Source: VXNE01 sp965206615 (GTDB taxonomy: Bacteria; Pseudomonadota; Gammaproteobacteria; Pseudomonadales; Azotimanducaceae). From it: 64,000 nucleotides of DNA. Positions 15,412-24,242 of this stretch are shown here, piece after piece. The translations under genes were made by a program, and so were the position numbers. Within the stretch, counting starts at the first letter, position 1. Every line of letters starts with the position of its first letter. Location: assembly GCA_965206615.1 (NCBI GenBank), contig OZ242219.1, positions 124,001 to 188,000 of the forward strand, given 5' to 3'. A model generated the notes under the pieces. That model made no database searches and was not told the DNA's origin. It saw nothing but the letters and a program-made list of their open reading frames with translations.

Positions 15412-17496
15412 ATGCCCCGGCAATCGGAGATCCTCTACAGCGCCTGCCCCCACGACTGCCCGTCCACCTGCGCGCTGGCCGTGGAGCGTCTGGACGAAGG
15501 GCGTATCGGCCGCATCCGCGGCGCGCAGGACAACACGTATACCGCCGGCGTCATCTGCAGCAAGGTCGCGCGCTACGCCGAGCGGATCCACCATCCCGAC
15601 CGCCTGACGACGCCGCTGCGCCGGACCGGCGAGAAAGGCCGGCGCGACAGCTTCGAGCCCGTCTCCTGGGATGACGCCCTCGATGTCGTCGCCGAGCAAC
15701 TGCTCGAGGCCGAGCGGCGCCACGGCGCGGAGACGGTCTGGCCCTATTACTACGCCGGCACCATGGGCCTCGTCATGCGCGACGGCATCAACCGCCTGCG
15801 CCACGTCAAGCGCTACTCCCGCCAGCACTCGACCATCTGCGTCACGCTCGCCTGGAGCGGTTTCATCGCGGGGACGGGCAAGCTCGCCGGCACCGACCCG
15901 CGCGAGATGGCGAAGTCCGACCTCGTCGTGATCTGGGGCACCAACGCCGCCGCCACGCAGATCAACGTCATGACCCACGCGCTCACCGCACGCCGGCAGC
16001 GTGGTGCACCGATCGTGGTCATCGACACCTACCGCAACGCGACGGCCAAGCAGGCCGACCTGTTCGTGTGCGTGCGTCCCGGCACCGACGGCGCGCTGGC
16101 CTGCGCCGTCATGCATGTGCTGTTCCGCGACGGGCTGGCCAACCGCGACTATCTCGCGCGTTACACGGACTGTCCGGAAGCACTCGAAGCGCACCTGGCG
16201 GACCGCTCACCCCGGTGGGCGGAGGCGATCACCGGCGTGCCGGCGGACATGATCGAGACCCTCGCGCGCATGATCGGCACCACCCCCCGTACCTACCTGC
16301 GCCTCGGCTACGGCTTCTCGCGGCAGCGCAATGGCGCCGTGAACATGCACGCGGCGCTCTCCATCGCCGCCGTGACGGGCGCCTGGCAGCACGAAGGCGG
16401 CGGCGCGTTCCACAACAACGGCTCGATCTACCACTGGAACATGTCGATGATCGAAGGGCTCGATGCCCGCGACAGTTCGACGCGTATCCTCGACCAGTCC
16501 CGTATCGGCCCCGTGCTCGAGGGCGATCCCCGGGACATCGGCGACGGTCCCCCGGTGACCGCGCTGTTCGTGCAGAACACCAATCCGATGTCCGTAGCGC
16601 CGGACCTCGAACGCGTGCACCGGGGGTTCGCGCGCGACGACCTGTTCGTCTGCGTGCACGAGCAGTTCATGACGGAGACCGCGGTCATGGCGGATATCGT
16701 CCTGCCGGCGACGATGTTCCTGGAGCACGATGACGTCTACCAGGGCGGCGGCCACCAGCACATCCTGCTCGGCCCGAAGATCGTCGAGGCACCGGGGGAG
16801 TGCCGGTCCAACCACGAGGTCGTCTGTGCGCTGGCGCAACGGCTGGGCGCCGAGCATCCCGGCTTCGACATGACGGCCCGCGAGCTGATCGACCACACCC
16901 TGCGCACATCCGGCTGGGACGGGCTCGAACGATTGGAACGCGAGCGATGGTTCGACTGCCAGCCGGACTTCCGCGAGGCGCACTACCTGGACGGGTTTGC
17001 CCACGCGGACGGGAAGTTCCGCTTCGCCCCGAACTGGGGAGCGCACACGCCACGCGGGTTCGTGGACGACGCCATACTCGAGGCGATGCCGCGGCTTCCC
17101 GACCACTGGGCCGTCATCGAGGAAGCGACGGAGGAGATGCCCTTCCGGCTGGTAACAGCCCCGGCCCGGCACTATCTCAACTCGACCTTCAACGAGACGC
17201 CAACATCGATCCGCCGCCAGCGGCGCCCCTGCGTGATGATGCATCCGGACGACGTCGCCGCGCTCGACATCGTCGCCGGAGACCGCGTGCGGCTGGGCAA
17301 CGACCGCGGCACCCTGATCATTCACGTCGAGCCCTTCGAGGGCATCCAGCGCGGCGTCGTGATCATCGAGAGCGTCTGGCCCAACGATGCGTTCGAGGGC
17401 GGCAAGGGCGTGAACGTGCTCACCGGCGCCGACCCGGTGGCCCCCATGGGCGGTGCGGCCTTCCACGACAACCGGGTCTGGATCCGCGCCGCGTAA
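15412..17496 (+). CDS. Molybdopterin-dependent oxidoreductase, formate dehydrogenase/DMSO reductase superfamily
   Basis: A 694-residue catalytic subunit. An N-terminal [4Fe-4S] site is formed by Cys12, 16, 20 and 49 (C-x3-C-x3-C-x28-C). The molybdopterin domains follow, with WGTNAAATQ and the Y-G-F-S-R-Q stretch, and the C-terminal MGD-binding domain includes NSTFNE and HPDDVAALDI. There is no twin-arginine signal, so it is cytoplasmic. The Mo ligand cannot be named with certainty (a cysteine in STICVTLAWSG is possible). No electron-transfer partner is adjacent, so donor and acceptor are unknown. The ATG at 15412 is chosen because the iron-sulfur motif follows directly; the open reading upstream runs into the SRP RNA gene. 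Confidence 0.88.
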   Translation: MPRQSEILYSACPHDCPSTCALAVERLDEGRIGRIRGAQDNTYTAGVICSKVARYAERIHHPDRLTTPLRRTGEKGRRDSFEPVSWDDALDVVAEQLLEAERRHGAETVWPYYYAGTMGLVMRDGINRLRHVKRYSRQHSTICVTLAWSGFIAGTGKLAGTDPREMAKSDLVVIWGTNAAATQINVMTHALTARRQRGAPIVVIDTYRNATAKQADLFVCVRPGTDGALACAVMHVLFRDGLANRDYLARYTDCPEALEAHLADRSPRWAEAITGVPADMIETLARMIGTTPRTYLRLGYGFSRQRNGAVNMHAALSIAAVTGAWQHEGGGAFHNNGSIYHWNMSMIEGLDARDSSTRILDQSRIGPVLEGDPRDIGDGPPVTALFVQNTNPMSVAPDLERVHRGFARDDLFVCVHEQFMTETAVMADIVLPATMFLEHDDVYQGGGHQHILLGPKIVEAPGECRSNHEVVCALAQRLGAEHPGFDMTARELIDHTLRTSGWDGLERLERERWFDCQPDFREAHYLDGFAHADGKFRFAPNWGAHTPRGFVDDAILEAMPRLPDHWAVIEEATEEMPFRLVTAPARHYLNSTFNETPTSIRRQRRPCVMMHPDDVAALDIVAGDRVRLGNDRGTLIIHVEPFEGIQRGVVIIESVWPNDAFEGGKGVNVLTGADPVAPMGGAAFHDNRVWIRAA

Positions 17497-17532
17497 GGAC
17501 ACGGGTACGCCGTCGGGGCGGAACGCCGCGCG

Positions 17533-18525
17533 TTACTCCCCGTGTCCCAGGTCGTACTTGCGCAGGTAACCGCGAAACTGGTGATAGGTGAGTCCGACCA
17601 GGTCCGCCGCCTTGCGCTGGTTGTAGCGCGCCTGGGCGAGCGCCGTGTTGACGAGGTCCATCTCCATCTGCCGCACGGCCTGTTTCAGGTCCAGGGGCAG
17701 GGTGGCGGGGCCGCTCGTCGGAGCGTCGTCGGCTGCCTCGTCCGCGGGGCGGAACGGCGAGTCGAACGGGTCGAGGGTGATCTCGTGTACGGGTACCTCG
17801 GCCGAGGTCCGGTACACGGCGCGTTCGACCACGTTCTTCAGTTCCCGCACGTTGCCGGGCCAGTGATGCGTCTGCAGTTGCTCGACGGCCGCGGGCGTGA
17901 ACCCGGGGAAGTAGTCCCGTTCGAGTTCCTTCGCCATGTCGATGGCGAAGTGCTCCGCGAGGAGCACGATATCCTCGCTACGCGCCCGCAGCGGCGGCAG
18001 CGTGATGACGTCGAAGGCGAGCCGGTCGAGCAGGTCGCGGCGGAACTTGCCGTTGGCCGCGAGGCGCGGGAGATCTTCGTTGGTCGCCGCAACCAGCCGC
18101 ACGTCGGCGCGCAGCGTGCGGCTGCCGCCGAGGCGCTCGAACTGGCCGTACTCGATCACGCGCAGGATCTTCTCCTGCACGAGCGCGGATGTCGTCGCCA
18201 GTTCGTCGAGGAACAGGGTGCCTCCGTCGGCGCGCTCGAAGCGGCCCTGGTGGGAGCGCGACGCACCCGTGAACGCCCCGGCCTCGTGGCCGAACAACTC
18301 GCTCTCGAGCAGGGCATCCGAGATCGCGGCACAGTTCATCGTCAGGTAGGTGGCATCCCACCGGTTCGACAGGTAGTGCAACCGCGCCGCCACGAGTTCC
18401 TTGCCGGTGCCCCGTTCGCCGACGATGAGCACGGGTTTCTCGAGCGGGGCAACGGCCGAGACCTCGTCGAGCGCCGCAAGGAACGCCGGCGACTCGCCGA
18501 CCAGCCGATCTTTCTCGCGAATCAT
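17533..18525 (-). CDS. pspF: Phage shock protein operon activator PspF
   Basis: A 330-residue sigma54 enhancer-binding protein without a receiver domain, as in PspF. Walker A GERGTGKE (36-43), the sigma54-contact motif GAFTGA (83-88), Walker B GGTLFLDE (101-108), and a Fis-type helix-turn-helix at the C-terminus (QRKAADLVGLTYHQFRGYLRKY). PspF drives pspA transcription when PspA releases it during envelope stress. The gene is divergent from pspA with 180 bases between, the classic arrangement. Confidence 0.96.
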   Translation of the reverse strand: MIREKDRLVGESPAFLAALDEVSAVAPLEKPVLIVGERGTGKELVAARLHYLSNRWDATYLTMNCAAISDALLESELFGHEAGAFTGASRSHQGRFERADGGTLFLDELATTSALVQEKILRVIEYGQFERLGGSRTLRADVRLVAATNEDLPRLAANGKFRRDLLDRLAFDVITLPPLRARSEDIVLLAEHFAIDMAKELERDYFPGFTPAAVEQLQTHHWPGNVRELKNVVERAVYRTSAEVPVHEITLDPFDSPFRPADEAADDAPTSGPATLPLDLKQAVRQMEMDLVNTALAQARYNQRKAADLVGLTYHQFRGYLRKYDLGHGE

Positions 18526-18635
18526 GGTTCCATAATAGCCAAGGGTTGGCGAAATTCACCAGATGCTACGGTACGTTTTGTTGATGCCGTGCGGGAAAGC
18601 CCGTCAAAACAAGGCCTTGCGATGACCGCCGGAGT

Positions 18636-18650
18636 TGGCACGGAATGTGG
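18636..18650 (+). promoter_or_regulatory. Candidate sigma54 promoter of pspABC
   Basis: TGGCACG (18636-18642) matches the -24 element exactly. The -12 part is GTGG (18647-18650), which keeps the T and G of the TTGC consensus at the right distance. It sits 55 bases before pspA, downstream of the divergent pspF, as expected for a PspF target. The weak -12 box lowers certainty. Confidence 0.55.
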
Positions 18651-18705
18651 AACTCCAAGGCAAGCGGATGAAGCATCCGATCGAGACACCCCTTGGAGGC
18701 ATACC

Positions 18706-19386
18706 ATGAGTGTATTTTCCCGCATGAGCGACATCGTCAACTCCAACCTCAACGCCATGCTGGACCGGGCGGAGGATCCGGAGAAGATGGTGCGGCTGAT
18801 CATCCAGGAAATGGAAGAAACCCTGGTCGAGGTGCGCACCACCTCGGCGCGGGCCATCGCGGACAAGAAGGAACTGTCCCGCCGCCGGGAGTCCCTCGAA
18901 TCCGAGGCGGCGGAGTGGGAGCGCAAGGCGGAACTCGCGATCCGCAAGGAACGCGACGATCTCGCGCGTGCGGCCCTCGTCGAACGCGGCAAGGCGGCCG
19001 AGATGGCTGCCGCCGCGGCCGCCGAGGTTGCACTGCTCGACGAGACGCTGGCGAAGCTGAACGGGGACATCGGGGCCCTGCAGGCGAAGATCAAGGACGC
19101 GAAGACCCGCCAGACCGCGCTCGTGGTACGGGGTCAGACGGCGAAGACGCGCCTCGGCATCCGCCGCCAGCTCTCGGAGCACAACATCGACGAGGCGATG
19201 CACCGCTTCGAGCTCTACGAGCGCAAGCTCGACGACCTCGAAGGCATGGTGGAGTCCTACGACCTCGGTCAGAAGACCCTGGCGGCGGAGATCGAGGAAC
19301 TCGAGGACGGCGAGCGCATCGACGAGGAACTGCAGCGGCTGAAAGCCCGCGTCGAGGCGCCCGACAAGCCGAAGGCACAGGGTTGA
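18706..19386 (+). CDS. pspA: Phage shock protein A, membrane-stress effector
   Basis: 226 residues, the usual length. It begins with the amphipathic helix MSVFSRMSDIVNSNLNAMLD used for membrane binding, followed by a long alpha-helical coiled coil rich in E, K, R and A. PspA is an ESCRT-III-like protein that coats stressed membrane and keeps PspF inactive. TTGGAGG lies just upstream of the ATG. The frame is open far upstream, antisense to pspF, but the conserved N-terminus fixes the start. pspB and pspC follow. Confidence 0.96.
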   Translation: MSVFSRMSDIVNSNLNAMLDRAEDPEKMVRLIIQEMEETLVEVRTTSARAIADKKELSRRRESLESEAAEWERKAELAIRKERDDLARAALVERGKAAEMAAAAAAEVALLDETLAKLNGDIGALQAKIKDAKTRQTALVVRGQTAKTRLGIRRQLSEHNIDEAMHRFELYERKLDDLEGMVESYDLGQKTLAAEIEELEDGERIDEELQRLKARVEAPDKPKAQG

Positions 19387-19495
19387 CCGGACCGCATTCG
19401 GTGGTCGTGGCAACCGATCGCATGGCAAGCATCATTTTCAGGCCGCTGCGGCGCGATGCGGGCACCGGCCCCAAGCGGTCTCACCGGGGATAACC

Positions 19496-19738
19496 ATGGA
19501 CGCATACGTCTTCGCCTTCGTGCCGACCCTCCTGTTCACGGTGGTCGTCGCGCCGCTTTGGATCCTGATGCACTATCGCAGCAAGCGCCGCCTGCAGGGC
19601 ACGCTCTCGGAGGACGAGCGCGCCGAGCTCGAGCGACTCACCGAAATTGCGGAGCGCATGGGCGAGCGCGTCGAGACGCTCGAGGCCATCCTCGACGCCG
19701 AGACGCCGGACTGGCGCCGGCGCCAGGCAGCAGACTGA
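19496..19738 (+). CDS. pspB: Phage shock protein B
   Basis: 80 residues. One N-terminal membrane helix (AFVPTLLFTVVVAPLWILMHY) is followed by the charged LSEDERAELERLTEIAERM helix typical of PspB. It works with PspC to sense inner-membrane stress and free PspF from PspA. It lies between pspA and pspC, 18 bases before pspC. Confidence 0.93.
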   Translation: MDAYVFAFVPTLLFTVVVAPLWILMHYRSKRRLQGTLSEDERAELERLTEIAERMGERVETLEAILDAETPDWRRRQAAD

Positions 19739-19756
19739 CCGGAGGAGGGAGCGCAA

Positions 19757-20545
19757 GTGACTCGGAAATCCGACAGGGGTCGCCGCCGTAGCCGCGACCT
19801 CGAGGACGCGGCCCGCAGGTTCCAGGAATCGGTCGAGGACCTGGCCGCCAGCGCGACGGAGGAAATGAGCGACCGCGCGGCGGCCTCCCTCGACGACGCC
19901 ACCGCCTGGCTGCGGGGGGACCGGCCGGGCTCCGGTCGCCGCGAACCGGACGATGTTGGCGTCGAGGTCGATATCGACGTCGATGTCGACCTCGGCCGCA
20001 GGCGGCGCAAGCGGCGTGGGGCGGCGCGCTCCGCGTTACGCAACCGGGCGCGGGCCTATCGCGACTACGAACAGATCGAACGCCGCTCCCGCAAGCTGTA
20101 CCTGGACGACAACAACGGCAAGATCGTCGGCGTCTGCGGCGGCATCGCCAACTACTTCGGCATGGAGGCGTGGGTGGTTCGCGTCATCGCGGTGACCGGG
20201 CTGATCTTCATGCCGAGCATCGTCTTTCCCGCGTATTGGGTCGCCTGGTTCGTGATGGACTACGCGCCGGATGCCAAGAGGGAACGCAAGGGCAGCAAGG
20301 GCAGAATGTCGCGGCGGAAGGGGCGAGACGCGCCCGAAGCCGCCGCCCGCCAGGCGGAAGACCGCACCGAGGCGTACCACAGCGCCCCCGCGCCGGAGAT
20401 CGGCATGCGCTTCTCGCCGCGCCGCAGCCTGCGCGCCGCCCAGGACGACTTCGTGGAACTCGAACTGCGCCTGCGGCGCATCGAGACGCACGTGACATCC
20501 GGGCAGTTCGAACTGCAGCGCGAGCTGCACAGGATCGACGACTGA
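19757..20545 (+). CDS. pspC: Phage shock protein C with long N-terminal extension
   Basis: 262 residues, about twice the usual PspC. The PspC domain is central (about 115-175): RKLYLDDNNGKIVGVCGGIA followed by two membrane segments (VVRVIAVTGLIFM, FPAYWVAWFVMD). Before it lies a charged, low-complexity cytoplasmic extension with VEVDIDVDVDLGRRRRKRRG. After it comes a basic linker and a helix resembling the normal PspC tail (LRAAQDDFVELELRLRRIETHV). PspC senses envelope stress with PspB. GGAGGAGGG precedes the ATG. The extension's role is unknown. Confidence 0.92.
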   Translation: MTRKSDRGRRRSRDLEDAARRFQESVEDLAASATEEMSDRAAASLDDATAWLRGDRPGSGRREPDDVGVEVDIDVDVDLGRRRRKRRGAARSALRNRARAYRDYEQIERRSRKLYLDDNNGKIVGVCGGIANYFGMEAWVVRVIAVTGLIFMPSIVFPAYWVAWFVMDYAPDAKRERKGSKGRMSRRKGRDAPEAAARQAEDRTEAYHSAPAPEIGMRFSPRRSLRAAQDDFVELELRLRRIETHVTSGQFELQRELHRIDD

Positions 20546-20554
20546 AACGCTCCC

Positions 20555-21235
20555 TCAGGGCCGACCGATGCGGTCCGGATAGTCGGTGAACACCCCGGAG
20601 ACGCCCATGTCGGCAAGTTCGGCGGCGCGCGCGCCGTCGTTGACGGTATAGGCCAGCACGCGAAATCCCGCGTCCGCCAGACGGTCGATGAGGTCTGGGT
20701 CGATCAGGTCCTCGGCCAGGTGGATCGACCACGCGTCCAGCGCCAGCGCCTGGGCGATCATGCCGGAGCGTCGCTTGGCGTAGAGGGGCGCGCACGGGAC
20801 ATCGGGCCGGCGGGCGCGGAAGGCGCCGAGTTCCGTGCGATCGAAGCTCGACACGAGGATCTCGCGGCCGCCGTCGGGCAGTCTGTCGCCGAACAGCGCG
20901 CCGGTGCCCCGGCCCTTCAACTCCACGTTGACGCCCACCCCGGGCGGCAGGGCGGCGAAGACCTCGTCGAGCAGCGGGACGCGTTCGCCGTCGCCGGCAT
21001 CGAGGCCACGCAGCGACTCGATGCTGTGGCCCGCCAGGGGGCCGTGCCCGTCGGTGGTGCGATCCACCGTGTCGTCGTGGATGACGACCAGTTGCGACTC
21101 CACGACGTGGACGTCGAGTTCCACCGCATCGACGCCGAGGGCCGCGGCCCGACAAAAGCTTGCCAACGTGTTCTCCGGCGCGAGTCCGGCGGCGCCGCGG
21201 TGGCCGATGATCAGAAAGTTGCCCTGAAAGCCCAT
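20555..21235 (-). CDS. Glycerophosphodiester phosphodiesterase
   Basis: 226 residues, the length of cytoplasmic GDPD enzymes (UgpQ type). HRGAAGLAPENT carries the catalytic His-Arg and the ENT motif, ELDVH the metal-binding acid pair, and IHDDTVDRTTDG the second histidine. It hydrolyses deacylated phospholipids to glycerol-3-phosphate and an alcohol. The start at 21235 puts the catalytic motif 11 residues in, as usual. A longer reading to 21376 would be arginine-rich nonsense overlapping dnaX. No transporter genes are nearby. Confidence 0.9.
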   Translation of the reverse strand: MGFQGNFLIIGHRGAAGLAPENTLASFCRAAALGVDAVELDVHVVESQLVVIHDDTVDRTTDGHGPLAGHSIESLRGLDAGDGERVPLLDEVFAALPPGVGVNVELKGRGTGALFGDRLPDGGREILVSSFDRTELGAFRARRPDVPCAPLYAKRRSGMIAQALALDAWSIHLAEDLIDPDLIDRLADAGFRVLAYTVNDGARAAELADMGVSGVFTDYPDRIGRP

Positions 21236-21374
21236 GTTCGTTCCATCGAGTCGTGGAGCCCCGTGCCGAGGTTGCCGTCTCCGGCGGGGCGACCTGGAGA
21301 CCCGTCGCCGCGCCGGCCCCGGCGCCCGACGTTGGAGACGATGGCGTTCCCGGAAGGCTACAATGCCGCCAACC

Positions 21375-23192
21375 ATGAGCTATCAGGTTCTCGCCCGCAA
21401 GTACCGACCGCGCACCTTCGGCGAGGTGGTCGGTCAGGACCACGCGGTCCGCGCACTCATGCACGCGCTGGACGCGGATCGTCTGCACCACGCCTATCTC
21501 TTCACGGGAACGCGCGGCGTCGGCAAGACCACGCTCGCCCGCGCCTTCGCCAAGTGCCTGAATTGCGAAGCTGGCGTCAGCGCCCGATCGTGCGGCGAGT
21601 GCAGTGCCTGCGAGGAGATCGCGAGTGGGCGCTTCGTGGACCTGATCGAGGTAGATGCGGCTTCGCGGACCCGCGTGGACGACACGCGCGAATTGCTCGA
21701 TAACGTGCAGTACCTGCCGTCGCGCGGGCGCTACAAGGTGTATCTCATCGACGAGGTGCACATGCTGTCCGCATCGAGCTTCAACGCGCTGCTGAAGACG
21801 CTCGAGGAGCCGCCGCCGCACGTCAAGTTCCTGCTCGCGACGACCGACCCGAAGAAGGTGCCGGTCACCGTGCTCTCGCGGTGCCTGCAGTTCCACCTCA
21901 AGAACATCCTGCCGGAACGGATCGCTGCGCATCTGCAGGAAGTGCTCGAGGCCGAGGGCGTGGAATTCGAGGCTGCGGCGCTCGACATCATCGCCGAGGC
22001 CGCACAGGGCAGCATGCGCGACGCCCTGTCGGTCACGGACCAGGCGATCGCCTTCGGCGGCGGGGCGCTGCGGGAAGCAGACGTCGCGTCGCTGCTCGGC
22101 ACCGTGCGCGGCGATGAGGTGGCGGCCCTGCTTGGCGCGCTCGCGGACGGCGATCGCGCGGCCGTGCTCCGCTGCGCCGCGGATCTCGCCGAGCGCAACG
22201 CCGATTTCATGGACGTGCTCGGCGGCATGCAGCGCACGTTGCACGACGTGGCGATGGGGCAGACCGTCGGTGGCGAGGTCCCCGCGGTCGCGCAACCGTT
22301 CGTCTCCCGCATCTCGCCGGAGGATGTCCAGCTCTACTATCAGATCGCCCTGATGGGCGGCCGCGATCTGCAGTTCGCGCCGGACCCCCGGGTCGGATTC
22401 GAGATGACGTTGATCCGCATGCTGGCTTTTCGCCCCGAGGCCGCAGCGGTGCAGGGCGCTCCTGTATCGGGGAGCCCGACCGCCGCCGCCTCGCGCGGCT
22501 CGGCGCCGGCGCCGAGCCGCGGTCGTCAAGCGGCGGCAGGTGGCCCCGGTCCGCCACGAACGCACGGTGCGCAAGCGCCGCGAAGCGAAGAGGCGGCACC
22601 GGTTGCCACGGACGGTTCCGGGCCGGCGCCGGAACCGGTCGCGCGCGCCGCCGGCGCAGCCCCTCACGCGCAACCCGAGCCCGCGCCGGTGTCCCCGGCG
22701 GGTGGTTCCGTCCCGGCAACGGATGCCGTCGAGCCGCCAGCGGACGCCGTGCTCGGCAACGCGGCGTCTGCCGAGGATGACCGTCGGGCCGCGCAGGTGG
22801 CGCCGGCGGACCGCGAGCCGGAGTGGTACGAGGTCGTCGCCGCGATACGGGCGACGGGCATGGCGGGTCTCGTGCTGGCCAACAGCCTGTTGGTCTCGCG
22901 CACGGAGAATGCCTGGGAGCTGCTCCTCGACGAGGCGCACGATGCGCTCGTGCAGAGCGACAGGCAGAGGGCGGCCGTGCAGCAGGCGGTATCCGACTTC
23001 GTCGGGCGCGAGGTGCGCGTGATCGTCTCCCTGGGGCGTCCGCAGACGGAGACGCCGGCCGCCCGCGAGCGGCGCATCGCCGAGGCGCGCCAGAAAGCGG
23101 CGGAAGCCGCGTTTCTGGCCGACGCCAACGTGCGTGACCTGCTCGCGCGGTTCGACGGTCGGCCCGAATCGGTGGGCCCCGCCGGCCCCTGA
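21375..23192 (+). CDS. dnaX: DNA polymerase III subunits gamma and tau
   Basis: 605 residues. It starts MSYQVLARKYRPRTF, contains Walker A GTRGVGKT (45-52), a cysteine zinc module (Cys64, 73, 76, 79), DEVH (126-129), and sensor motifs, then a proline/alanine-rich linker (about 365-480) and a C-terminal tau domain (WYEVVAAIRATGMAGLVLAN onward). It loads the sliding clamp and holds the replisome together. I see no A-rich slippery heptamer of the E. coli kind, but a perfect 28-base palindrome lies at the linker start (22494-22521). A TACAAT box at 21359-21364 would place transcription only about 4 bases before the ATG. ebfC and recR follow, the standard cluster. Confidence 0.96.
   Translation: MSYQVLARKYRPRTFGEVVGQDHAVRALMHALDADRLHHAYLFTGTRGVGKTTLARAFAKCLNCEAGVSARSCGECSACEEIASGRFVDLIEVDAASRTRVDDTRELLDNVQYLPSRGRYKVYLIDEVHMLSASSFNALLKTLEEPPPHVKFLLATTDPKKVPVTVLSRCLQFHLKNILPERIAAHLQEVLEAEGVEFEAAALDIIAEAAQGSMRDALSVTDQAIAFGGGALREADVASLLGTVRGDEVAALLGALADGDRAAVLRCAADLAERNADFMDVLGGMQRTLHDVAMGQTVGGEVPAVAQPFVSRISPEDVQLYYQIALMGGRDLQFAPDPRVGFEMTLIRMLAFRPEAAAVQGAPVSGSPTAAASRGSAPAPSRGRQAAAGGPGPPRTHGAQAPRSEEAAPVATDGSGPAPEPVARAAGAAPHAQPEPAPVSPAGGSVPATDAVEPPADAVLGNAASAEDDRRAAQVAPADREPEWYEVVAAIRATGMAGLVLANSLLVSRTENAWELLLDEAHDALVQSDRQRAAVQQAVSDFVGREVRVIVSLGRPQTETPAARERRIAEARQKAAEAAFLADANVRDLLARFDGRPESVGPAGP
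22494..22521. repeat. Perfect 28-bp palindrome inside dnaX
   Basis: CGCGGCTCGGCGCC followed directly by its exact reverse complement, no loop. It lies at the junction of the AAA+ core and the linker, near residue 375. This is close to where the short gamma form would end. It may be a chance product of alanine/arginine codons or an RNA structure acting on translation or transcript stability. Confidence 0.6.
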
Positions 23193-23225
23193 CATGGCGC
23201 ATGACATGAGAGAGGTGGAACGGAT

Positions 23226-23555
23226 GTGGATGTCATGAAGGGTTTTGGCGACCTGATGAAGCAGGCGCAGAAGATGCAGTCCCGCCTGGCGGAGGCACAG
23301 GAAGAACTCGCCGGCGCCGAGGTGACCGGCGAGAGCGGCGCCGGCCTCGTCAAGGTGACCCTGACGGGGCGCTACGAGGCGCGCAGGGTACAGGTGGATC
23401 CGAGCCTGCTGGCGGACGACCGGGAGTTGCTCGAGGATCTTCTCGCGGCCGCGATCACCGACGCGTCGCGTCGCGTGGCGAACGCGCAGAAGGACAAGAT
23501 GTCCGACTTCGCCAGGACCCTGGGCCTGCCCCCGGGTTTCAACCTGCCGCTTTGA
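23226..23555 (+). CDS. ebfC: YbaB/EbfC nucleoid-associated protein
   Basis: About 109 residues matching the YbaB/EbfC family (MKGFGDLMKQAQKMQSRL; later KMSDFARTLGLPPGFNLP). It forms tweezer-like dimers that bind DNA. The GTG at 23226 is favoured by AGAGG 10 bases upstream; an ATG at 23235 gives the more usual N-terminus. It sits between dnaX and recR as in most gammaproteobacteria. Its end overlaps the start of recR by 4 bases. Confidence 0.93.
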   Translation: MDVMKGFGDLMKQAQKMQSRLAEAQEELAGAEVTGESGAGLVKVTLTGRYEARRVQVDPSLLADDRELLEDLLAAAITDASRRVANAQKDKMSDFARTLGLPPGFNLPL

Positions 23556-24154
23556 TCCGCGTCAGCCCCCTGATCGACCGTCTCATCGAAGCGCTGCAGG
23601 TGTTGCCGGGCGTCGGGCCCAAGTGGGCCACCCGCATGGCCCTGTACGTCCTGCAGCAGAACCGCGAGGGCGGCGGCGCGCTCGCCAGGGCGCTCGAGGC
23701 CGCCGTCACGCAGGTGACCCGGTGCGGCGAGTGCCGCACGCTGTGCGAGACTCCGTTGTGCGCGCTCTGCGCCAATCCGAAACGCGACCCGCGGCTGCTC
23801 TGCATCGTCGAGTCCCCGGTCGACGTCATCGCGATCGAGCAGGCCGGCGGCTACTCCGGGCGCTACTACGTCCTGCACGGACGCCTGTCGCCGATCGAGA
23901 ACGTGGGGCCCGGGGAACTCGGTCTCACGGGCCTCGCCGAGCGCGTCCGCGAGCGCGGCGTCGAGGAGGTCATCCTCGCCACCAACCCCACGGTGGAGGG
24001 AGAGGCGACCGCGCACTACATCGGCGAGGCCCTCGAACACACGGATGCCCGCCTCACACGCATCGCCCATGGCGTCCCGCTCGGCGGCGAACTCGAATAC
24101 ATCGACGGCGGCACGATCGCCCATGCATTGCGCGGCCGGCGGTCCATCGGTTGA
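23552..24154 (+). CDS. recR: Recombination mediator RecR
   Basis: 200 residues. An N-terminal helix-hairpin-helix (LPGVGPKWATRMALYVL), a C4 zinc finger (Cys58, 61, 70, 73) and a Toprim domain (VESPVDVIAIEQAGGYSGRYYVLHG, then LATNPTVEGEATAHYI). RecR helps load RecA at gaps with RecO/RecF. The start is TTG overlapping the ebfC stop (TTGA), so translation is probably coupled. The usual serine after GPK is tryptophan here. Confidence 0.95.
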   Translation: MIRVSPLIDRLIEALQVLPGVGPKWATRMALYVLQQNREGGGALARALEAAVTQVTRCGECRTLCETPLCALCANPKRDPRLLCIVESPVDVIAIEQAGGYSGRYYVLHGRLSPIENVGPGELGLTGLAERVRERGVEEVILATNPTVEGEATAHYIGEALEHTDARLTRIAHGVPLGGELEYIDGGTIAHALRGRRSIG

Positions 24155-24242
24155 AGCCGGCACGGCCCAGGTGGAGCGCACTGGCGGGTCCGGAGCGGAC
24201 TGCGGCCGCGGGGCGGATGCGGCCGGCGGAGCGCCGGCAGCG

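Noticed and set aside
17542..18705. N-terminal extension of PspA
   Set aside because: The frame is open only because it is antisense to pspF. The conserved PspA N-terminus and the GGAGG site fix the start at 18706.
22440..22530. E. coli-type programmed frameshift in dnaX
   Set aside because: No A-AAA-AAG or other slippery heptamer is visible before the palindrome.
20208..23207. A 999-residue open frame on the minus strand across pspC and dnaX
   Set aside because: Only its part at 20555-21235 (in a different frame) corresponds to a real gene. The rest is antisense to dnaX.
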